A DNA stretch of 64,000 nt from Plasmodium relictum (taxonomy: Eukaryota > Apicomplexa > Aconoidasida > Haemosporida > Plasmodiidae), in the NCBI RefSeq assembly GCF_900005765.1, contig NC_041689.1, positions 1,674,001 to 1,738,000 of the forward strand, in the 5' to 3' direction. The translations under genes were made by a program, and so were the position numbers. The notes under the pieces are model-generated. The model made no database searches. It was not told the DNA's origin and was given only the letters and a program-made list of their open reading frames with translations. This document shows positions 56,905 to 64,000 of this stretch, piece after piece; the first letter of the stretch is position 1, and each line of letters opens with the position of its first letter.

Positions 56905-58086
56905 ATGGATAATGATAAAAAATATAATGTTCAAGGAAGTTATGGGAACAGTTATGATAAAAATATGAATTATTTTAATAATGTAAATGGCTGCTATTAT
57001 AATTATGAAGAAGATAAAAGAAATTTGAAGATAAATAAGAATAATAATAATAGTATGCATTATAATGAAGAGGAATCTTATAACTCTAACTTTTTATATA
57101 ACTATAATATAAATAATTCAAACTATAATCAAGCAAATTATAATAATTATTGTAATTATAATATAAATTATCCAGGAATAAATAATTATAACAATAATTT
57201 AACAAATTATTCTCAAAATTATTATTGTAATGACCAATATATATTAAATAAAAAAGCGGCAAAAATTTTATATATATATAATCTTTCAAATGAATATACT
57301 GATGAAAATTTTATTTACAGTTTATGTTTTATATATGGAAATATTGATTCAGTTTGTTATATTAAAGGAAAAAACCTATTTATTGTAAAATTTGTTTTAG
57401 CAGAAAGTGCTTTGAACGCTTATAATAACTTACCAAAATATTTTAAAAATTTACAATTTGAATTAAGAAATGAATCAAAAAAAATTAGTTATTTTAATGA
57501 GAAGGTTAATAGTAATAAATATGTATCACCAAACATATCAGAAAAAAAATTTTTATCATTAAGCGCAGAAAAAAGAGAGCAAATTATGAATATAAAGCAA
57601 AAAGAATTGTTAAGAAAATGTAAAGAAAAGTTAAACGAATATATTAATATGTTTAATAACAAAAATATAACCAATGAAACAAAACAAGAATTACAAACAT
57701 TAATAGATCATTTAAAAACAAGAATACAGTTATTAAATAATCAATGTGATGATTCTAATTTTAATGAATTTTCTAATACACTTATATTAAATAATTATAG
57801 CAGTAATAATGACAACAACAATATAGAAAACAGCACAACAATCAAAATTAGTTCATTAAATAATATTAGAAATAATGAAGAATTAAGTAATTATATACTT
57901 AAAAACAATTCAATTTTTTTAAATGAACATATATCATATTTTTCTTTATTTTCTTTTGGAGAAAAATATGCTATTATCAAATATAGTAATGAAAATATTG
58001 CAAAAAATGTATTTAAGAATTGCCAAATATATAATATTCAAGTGGAATTTGTACCAGATGATACAACAAATAAAAATGATAACTAA
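56905..58086 (+). CDS. Two-RRM RNA-binding protein, RBM26/RBM27-like
   Basis: 393 residues. An Asn/Tyr-rich N terminus (about 1-110) precedes RRM1 at about 118-195 (AKILYIYNLSNEYTDENFIYSLCFIYGNIDSVCYIKGKNLFIVKFVLAESALNAY in pieces: strand, helix, RNP-like strand). A charged helical hairpin follows at about 219-280 (EKREQIMNIKQKELLRKCKEK, then NITNETKQELQTLIDHLKTRI). Then comes a degenerate RRM2 at about 310-385 (IKISSLNNIRNNEELSNYI, FGEKYAIIKYSNENIAKNVF). The order RRM, 'K..ell...L....t.e.K.el...l..L...I..L' helices, RRM is that of RBM26/RBM27, which link nuclear RNA to decay. The zinc finger and PWI domains of the animal proteins are absent. The RNP aromatic residues in RRM1 are partly replaced, so RNA contact may be altered. 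Confidence 0.6.
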   Translation: MDNDKKYNVQGSYGNSYDKNMNYFNNVNGCYYNYEEDKRNLKINKNNNNSMHYNEEESYNSNFLYNYNINNSNYNQANYNNYCNYNINYPGINNYNNNLTNYSQNYYCNDQYILNKKAAKILYIYNLSNEYTDENFIYSLCFIYGNIDSVCYIKGKNLFIVKFVLAESALNAYNNLPKYFKNLQFELRNESKKISYFNEKVNSNKYVSPNISEKKFLSLSAEKREQIMNIKQKELLRKCKEKLNEYINMFNNKNITNETKQELQTLIDHLKTRIQLLNNQCDDSNFNEFSNTLILNNYSSNNDNNNIENSTTIKISSLNNIRNNEELSNYILKNNSIFLNEHISYFSLFSFGEKYAIIKYSNENIAKNVFKNCQIYNIQVEFVPDDTTNKNDN

Positions 58087-59002
58087 AAAAGAAAAAAAGA
58101 AATTATATACAAATTAAAAATTTTTTTTAATATATGCATATATATACAACATACAAGCAAAGTTTTATTTATAATTTAACAAATATATTCAAATTAGTTA
58201 TAAAATTCATTTAAATTTTTTTTTTTTTTTTATAATTAAATTTATCTATATATGTATGTATTATTTTTTCTTTAAATAATTTTTTTAATTATATTAACTT
58301 TTAATCTTTCTATTTATCAAAATTTTTTTTTTTAAAATAAAAAAAAAAAATTCATACAGTAATATATATAATTATAAAGTATTAAAAAAAAAAAAAAGTA
58401 AAATATATATATATATATAATCTTAGTTAATAATTATACTTCTTTTATTTATATATTGTTTTTTTTTTTTTTTATTTTTGATGTATTTTTATCAATTAAT
58501 ACAAGTATTTCTTTTCTTTCCTTTTATTTTTTATTTATAAAATATATTAAGCTATTTATTTTTTTTTTTAAGCAGAATTCATTTAAATTTTAAGAATTTT
58601 ATGTTTTCATTAAACATATCATAATTATTATTTAAATTATGATAATCTTTTACATTTCTATAAAAAATGAAGATAACAATAACCTTTAAGAAATATTTAA
58701 AAAATTTAATAAGAATATTTTAATAATAAAAATAAGATAATAATGTTAAAAAGGGGAAAGGAAAATGAAGGTATGCATATAAAAAATTTTCAACATGAAA
58801 TATTTTTGCTTTTAAGTTACTAAAAATATTCAAAATTATGTGATAAAGGAAAAAAAAAGGAAAAGTAAATGTATAAAAAACAGAATATATTTAATAAAAT
58901 TTAATAAAGAGTATTTAAAGAGCATAAAAGTTCATATTTTAGTATAACTTTTTTCTACATAAATATGTAAAAAAAAAATAAAAAAATAAAAAAATTATGT
59001 CT
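58087..59002. other. Convergent 3' gap, RRM protein / Sde2-like
   Basis: 0.9 kb of A/T spacer. AATT followed by nine more T (58321-58333) pairs with A-run plus TT (58340-58352) across AAAAT, a pure A/T stem that may be chance. No gene is seen. Confidence 0.45.
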
Positions 59003-60268
59003 TCATAAAAAATTGTAAAGGTTTTCAATTGATTTTAGATTACTACTTTTACTACTTTTCATATTTTTATCAATTTTTTTTTTTGAAATTTTTTTTTGCT
59101 TTTTTTCTTGAATAATTCCATTTGCAATAATATCACGTATTTCTTTTTTCTGAATGTCTTTTATAAAATTTTCTTCCTTATGATTAGAATTCTCATTGAT
59201 TTCATCATTAACAATATGCTTTTTTAATATATTATCATTCTCATCAGTTTCATTAATTATAAAAGAACTATTGAGTTTATCAATTAAAATTTTTTCTTTT
59301 TCTTTTTTTTTTAATAAAATTTCTGATGTTTCAATTATTCTATCAACTAAAATTCTACTCCCTTTTAAGCTTCTTGATGAATCTACATTACTTTTTTTTT
59401 TTTTTTTTTTTTTTTTTACTCTCAAATTAGCTCCAAATCCTCCTTTTCCTCCTATTAAGCGAAATAATAAATAAATATCAAGAAATTCATCAAAAATATT
59501 TATACTTCCTTTTTTTTCTTTTTTTATTAAAATAATATTTTTCTTATCATATTTATTACTGCCTATTTTTTGTTCTAATATATTTTTGTTTTTATGATAT
59601 TCTTCATTTGACTTTATTTTAAATTCATTAATTTTATTTTTAACATCTTTATAATTATGCAAATTTGAGGAGAATGAAATTTTATCTATATAATCATTTT
59701 TGAAATTTTCATAATAATTTAAATAATTTGATTTATTTTCAAATGCACAATTTTCATAAAATAATTTTTTGTCAAAAATTTTTTCTTGATTATTTCGAAG
59801 AATTTCTGATTTATTATTATGATAATCTTTTTCATTTTTCGCATTATGTTTTCTGTACTCTTTATATATATTATCTACTAAGGTATTAGAAAAAATGTTT
59901 CTTTTAGTATTTACTTCTTCGTATAATTCATTTTCATATATTTCATTGTTACTAATACAACTTTTTTTATTTTCTATAAGATTTGTAATTTTTTCTTTTA
60001 TATCAATTTTATTTAGTATAAGCAGTTTCCTTGTTATGCTAAATACAATGTCAATTTTTTTTCGGTTCTTAAAAAATATATATTTTCTATTTATAACTAA
60101 TCTAAATCGATCAACTGATAAATTGAACAATAAATTAATTAATATATAAAAAAAGGCATTTACATTTTTTTCTAATACTTTTCTTTCATATTTATTAAGA
60201 AACTCCTTAATTTTTATTCTTTTATTTATAACCTTATTTCCAATATGTATAATATAATTCGAAGTCAT
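59003..60268 (-). CDS. SDE2: Sde2-like splicing / genome-maintenance factor with GGKGG motif
   Basis: 421 residues. Residues 266-283 read IYLLFRLIGGKGGFGANL, with GGKGG at 273-277. They are followed by a lysine run and SNVDSSRSLKGSRI. This is the hallmark of Sde2: a ubiquitin-like fold ending in GGKGG, then 'FGS.LR...K.S..D..RDL.GRR'. In fission yeast, Sde2 is cleaved after GG by Ubp5/Ubp15 and the Lys-starting fragment enters the spliceosome to aid selected introns. Strands of a ubiquitin-like fold can be seen at about 3-30 (SNYIIHIGNKVINKRIKIKEFL) and 54-66 (RFRLVINRKYIFF). They are separated from the last strand by about 180 residues of K/N-rich insertion, unlike the compact ~77-residue fold elsewhere. 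The C-terminal third is charged and helical. Antisense poly-T (59395-59417) encodes the K run. Confidence 0.72.
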   Translation of the reverse strand: MTSNYIIHIGNKVINKRIKIKEFLNKYERKVLEKNVNAFFYILINLLFNLSVDRFRLVINRKYIFFKNRKKIDIVFSITRKLLILNKIDIKEKITNLIENKKSCISNNEIYENELYEEVNTKRNIFSNTLVDNIYKEYRKHNAKNEKDYHNNKSEILRNNQEKIFDKKLFYENCAFENKSNYLNYYENFKNDYIDKISFSSNLHNYKDVKNKINEFKIKSNEEYHKNKNILEQKIGSNKYDKKNIILIKKEKKGSINIFDEFLDIYLLFRLIGGKGGFGANLRVKKKKKKKKSNVDSSRSLKGSRILVDRIIETSEILLKKKEKEKILIDKLNSSFIINETDENDNILKKHIVNDEINENSNHKEENFIKDIQKKEIRDIIANGIIQEKKQKKISKKKIDKNMKSSKSSNLKSIENLYNFL

Positions 60269-61715
60269 AATTAAAAAAAGAAAAAAAAATTTTAATTTTC
60301 TATTTATATATATTATTCTAAAGAAAAACTGTTATTATTAATAAAAATATTATAAATAACTAAAAATGAAATACTCATATATATATATATATATATATAA
60401 CTGTGAAATTGTTAATATTGTTGTTTTTACATAGATAACTTCTTTTTTAAAAAGATGAAACAATGGAAATAATATAAATGAACAAAAAAAAAAAAAAAAA
60501 AAAAAAAAAAGATGAAAAAAAAAAAAAAAAAGGAAAAAAAAATACAAAAAAAAAAAAAAAGAATAAATAATTAATATACAAATAATTATAAAAATGTTAA
60601 TACAAGTGTATGAATATTAATAATATTAAAAAATTCATATGAAAAAGATTTCTTGTTTTCAATTATAAAAAAAATAAAATAAGAAAAAAAAAAAAAAGGC
60701 ATTTTTCAAAATCACAAATTATAAATTTTACTATTTATGTATACCTGAATAAAATTATTAAAAAAGAAAACTGAAAAAAAAAGAAAACAAAGATATTAAT
60801 AAAGATATACAATATATATTTTATGTATGTAAACAATATTTTTTAAATAATAAAAAAAAAATAAATTTTAAAATACTTTTTTTAATACAGTATTTAGTAG
60901 ATTTCCTTTATATATATTTGATTTTTTTAAATATAAATTTTTTTTTAATTTTTAATAAATAAATTTATACTATTAAAAAAAATTTTTCTTTTTTTAAATT
61001 CACTTGCCAGATATAACTTTGATGATAGAATTTTTTTTTTTATTCTTTTCTCAGTTTTTTCATAATTTAGTTTTAGAAGTCAAAAAAAAATTAATTCTAA
61101 AATATTAATGTGCTAGACTTTATATTTCTTTTATTTTTCTTTCTGCAACTTAATTATTTCATATATTTTATTTTATAATGAATATGAATAAAAAAAAAAA
61201 AATGGAATTTTTTTTTCTCTAAGTAATTTCTAATTAATCTTGAAACTAATATATCTTTAATAAAATAAAAAAAAATTAAAAAAAAGTCCACTTTTCAAAA
61301 AATTATTCAAAGAAAAAAAGATATTTGAAATTAAATAAGAATATATTCAAAAAAAGATAATTGAATTAGTAAAAATTTCATTATTGAAGTCCAAGTCATA
61401 TTGCAATTTTTTCATAGGTACATTATATATTATAAGATAATATTTGTTAATTAGAAAAAGAAAAGAGAAGATATTTTTAATATTTTTAGCACATACTTTT
61501 ATTTTATTTTTTTTTTTTTATATCCTTTTTTTCTATTTTTCTATTTTTTTAGTTTTTTTTTTTTTTTTTAAATTCTTAAAATATGAATAGCTAAATTTAT
61601 ATTTTTCTTGTAAATAGTATTTTTGTTTTCTTATGCGAATTAGCGCTTTATTTTTATTTATTTTTATATTTATTTTATATGATTATATATTTTTTTTTTT
61701 TTTAATATTGCAATA
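60269..61715. other. 1.4 kb divergent intergenic region, Sde2-like / coiled-coil gene
   Basis: A/T-rich, with an (AT)n tract near 60377-60401 and poly-A blocks at 60486-60550. It provides promoters for both flanking genes. No coding-like stretch or RNA gene is recognised. Confidence 0.5.
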
Positions 61716-63146
61716 ATGAAAGAAATAGTATTGTATAATAATAATTTAAATTTTGAAAATATAAATAAAAATGAAAGCATAATTTTATCAGAAGAAAATT
61801 TTGAAAAAAAAATAAATGATACAAATAGATCGAACAATTACAAAATGAAGTCGTCTATTTCTTTTCATACAGCTTCATCTACTGCTTCAATGAAAAGTAT
61901 TAAAAAAAAAAAAAAAATAGTTAATTATGATAAAAATAATAATGCAGATAAACCACTTACCGAAAATAAGATTAATTTATCCAAATTTTATGGTTTAGGA
62001 AAAAGAAATTCTTCATTGGATAAAAACAATTTAAGTTGCCATGAGAAAATTAAAATAAAATGTGGTAGTTTAAGTAATAATAAAACAGTGCTAAAAAAAT
62101 TAGAATATGAAGATAATTTGAATTTCAATTGTAAAAAGACTAAATCTTTTAATTTTCAAAACATCTTAAAAGGAAAAATAAGAAATAACAACAGCAAAAT
62201 TATTGTAAGTGGATTGAAAACTATTCAAAGTGAGGTTCTTGATTTAAAAGTAGATAATAATATATGTAATGAAAAAAAAGCAAAAAAATTAGAAATTGAT
62301 TCATTTAATACATCGAAAGAGAGCGAAATGAAAAAAGAAGATATATTACTTCAATACGAAAAATATAAACGTAAAAAAAAAAGAAAAAAAAGGATTAAAT
62401 CAAGATTATTTAAAAAAAGTGTTTCTTATTCTAATTATATATCTCCAGAAATTATAAATTTATTAAATCAAACAAAATTAAATTTAACCTTTTACCAAAG
62501 AGAAGCTGATGATTTCTTAAATGTCATAAGAAATCTTCAAAATATGTAAGAAAAAGAAAAAAACATACATATAAAAAAAAAAAAAAAATTAATAAAATAA
62601 AAATAAAAACTAAATTTTTACAATTTAATAGTTTAGAAAACTTAGTTTTATTGTTAATATTATACATTTTATATTCTTATATTAGTTTATTAAAAATACT
62701 TTTATTTATATTATTTAATTTTTTTTTTTCTTCTTTTTTTTTTTTATAGAGTCTTAATAGAAAGAGAAAAATATAATGAATTAAAAGAAATGCTAAAGTA
62801 TACTACTGAAGAAATAGAAAAAGAAAATAATAAATTATATGAAGAATTAAATATATACAAACAGAAATATTTTAAATTAAAAAGTATCATATCTAATATT
62901 GGTTATGGCATTTTTTTTAATATAGATAATAAGGAAATGAATCATAAATATAATAATAATAACGCATATATGAATTATGAAAAATTATATACAAGTGAAG
63001 ATGATGAGAATGGAATTGAAAATGAACATGATTATGTTATGGTTAATAAAAAATTGAATTATTCAAAAGATAATTATAATAATAAATACATTAAAAAATT
63101 GAAGAATAGTAATAATTCTTCTTTATTAAATTACTTAGATTTTTAA
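61716..63146 (+). CDS. Two-exon coiled-coil protein, function unknown
   Basis: Exons 61716-62545 and 62750-63146 join as AT|A to give 408 residues. The donor is AT|GTAAGA, and the acceptor is TATAG after a T-rich tract. Reading without splicing would stop at once (ATG TAA). The N-terminal ~200 residues are Ser/Asn/Lys-rich (SSISFHTASSTASMKSIKKK). A very basic tract sits at about 211-230 (KYKRKKKRKKRIKSRLFKK). A coiled coil of about 90 residues spans the splice site (QREADDFLNVIRNLQNIVLI, then EREKYNELKEMLKYTTEEIE). The tail is acidic and Asn-rich. I recognise no family. The basic tract resembles a nuclear or tubulin-binding signal, but that is only a composition argument. Confidence 0.75.
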
Positions 63147-63639
63147 AAACATATTAAACAATACATATTAATATTGTTTATATGTTATAATGTTTGCATA
63201 TTTATATAAAATTAGTTATTTTATTTTTATTTTTTCTTCTTTTTTATATTCATTTGTTGTTGTCAACATCTATATATATATATATACTTTAAAATAAATA
63301 TTAGTTTTTTACACTTATTTATTATAGTTAAAAATCGTAAATATAAATATTTATATTATACATATGTATGTATATTTTCTTCTGCGCATTATTGGTTATA
63401 AAAATACTAATATTGTTTTTTTTTTTTTTTTGTGTTATTTTGTTTTTTCCTTTATTTATTAAAACATATCCTATATATTAGCATATTGTTAATCTTTATT
63501 TTAAAATTTTTCATTGTTTTTAAGTACTATTTTATTTTTATTTTAAAATTATTTACATATAAGAAAATATTTTTACAAAAATTGAATATTTCTAAACAAA
63601 AAAAAAAAAAAAAACTTAATACTTATTTGTAATATATTT
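63147..63639. other. Convergent 3' gap at right end
   Basis: 0.5 kb between two convergent genes. Apart from the hairpin at its left end it is T-rich. The open stretch 63432-63632 is F/I/K-rich and is not credible as a gene. Confidence 0.5.
63148..63186. terminator. Bulged hairpin immediately after a stop codon
   Basis: AACATATTAAACAATA (63148-63163) pairs with TATTGTTTATATGTT (63172-63186) across an 8-nt loop. There are 15 base pairs with a single one-base bulge. It starts two bases after the stop of the two-exon coiled-coil gene, in the gap shared with the convergent gene at the right edge. It is a candidate 3'-end structure by position. Confidence 0.4.
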
Positions 63640-64000
63640 TTATATATATTCCTCATCAATATAAGAAAAAAGTAACCCTTGTATTTTTTGCAAATAAAAA
63701 TTTTTATAGTTAGATGACATAGATATTATAGGTTTTATTTCTTTTTGAATTTTTTTAAAAATTTGATTAGCAACATTAATATCTTGGTTTCCATATAAAT
63801 CCTTTTTGTTAAAAAGACATTTTTCTTTTTTTTTTCTAAAAAAGTAATTAACACTAATATTTAATTTGGTATTTAATGAAAAATCTTTACAAGTGTTACT
63901 TTTTTTTTTTGTTAATTTATTATTTTTTTCTTTTTCAGTTATACTATTATTTTTTAGATGTTCATAACTATTGTTCTTCAAGTTATTAATATTTTCAATT
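63640..64000 (-). CDS. C-terminal part of an unidentified protein, 5' end beyond window
   Basis: The frame is open from the right window edge to a TAA at 63640-63642, about 119 residues, without a credible ATG start inside, so the gene begins outside. It is Lys/Asn-rich at first. A more structured end follows: KLNISVNYFFRKKKEKCLF, then QDINVANQIFKKIQKEIKPI and NFYLQKIQGLLFSYIDEEYI. No family is recognised. Confidence 0.6.
   Translation of the reverse strand, partial: IENINNLKNNSYEHLKNNSITEKEKNNKLTKKKSNTCKDFSLNTKLNISVNYFFRKKKEKCLFNKKDLYGNQDINVANQIFKKIQKEIKPIISMSSNYKNFYLQKIQGLLFSYIDEEYI

Noticed and set aside
1-64000. CRISPR arrays, insertion sequences, transposons, viral genes, rRNA
   Set aside because: None is seen. 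All regular repeats are microsatellites or intragenic low-complexity, and the window is an ordinary nuclear chromosome segment.

Overview
The window comes from a nuclear chromosome of a malaria parasite (Plasmodium). Base composition is extremely A+T-rich, intergenic DNA is built of poly-A/poly-T and (AT)n runs, proteins are swollen by asparagine/lysine-rich low-complexity inserts, and introns are short with pyrimidine-rich TTTTAG-type acceptors. The gene set is typical of the genus: an ApiAP2 factor of the SIP2 type, a mitochondrial class 2 dihydroorotate dehydrogenase with the Plasmodium-type variable loop, a CAX Ca2+/H+ exchanger, an ARID protein and a CEP76-like protein. From memory, the order (DHODH, TEX1/Bre1-like RING, CAX, ARID, PheRS, CEP76, SIP2) matches a conserved block of P. 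falciparum chromosome 6. The protein details (for example a much shorter DHODH loop) are not those of P. falciparum. A very A+T-rich lineage such as avian Plasmodium fits, but the species cannot be fixed from sequence alone.

Layout, left to right. 1-1854 (-) is a TRAPPC13-like trafficking subunit that runs off the left edge. 2296-2825 (-) is a small three-exon gene for mitochondrial ribosomal protein mL41. A 3.8 kb divergent intergenic region with structured inverted repeats follows, then SIP2 (6651-12170 +). Next come a large helical-repeat-like protein (14452-19251 +) and a coiled-coil protein (20786-21883 +). The CEP76-like gene of about 20 exons (22567-about 30346 +) converges on organellar phenylalanyl-tRNA synthetase (30718-32070 -) across a perfect 52-bp palindrome. 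A possible small spliced gene (33087-33544 +) precedes the three-exon ARID gene (34400-41764 +), which converges on CAX (42628-43947 -).

The Bre1-like RING protein (46662-49766 +) and DHODH (50734-52332 +) follow. DHODH converges on BCS1 (53079-54485 -). Then come a two-RRM protein (56905-58086 +) convergent with an Sde2-like splicing factor (59003-60268 -), and a two-exon coiled-coil protein (61716-63146 +) convergent with a partial gene at the right edge (63640-64000 -).

Themes. Several genes serve the mitochondrion: DHODH, BCS1, mL41 and probably PheRS. DHODH passes electrons to ubiquinone, which complex III re-oxidises, and BCS1 inserts the Rieske protein into complex III. Others concern chromatin and RNA (SIP2, ARID, Bre1-like RING, Sde2, RRM protein). 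CEP76, ARID and CAX orthologues have been tied to gamete biology. Beyond the genes, the most notable signals are inverted repeats in every convergent 3' gap and a pair of stem-loops upstream of SIP2. No clearly new multi-gene system is visible. The new content is small or hidden genes, domain variants and structured non-coding elements.
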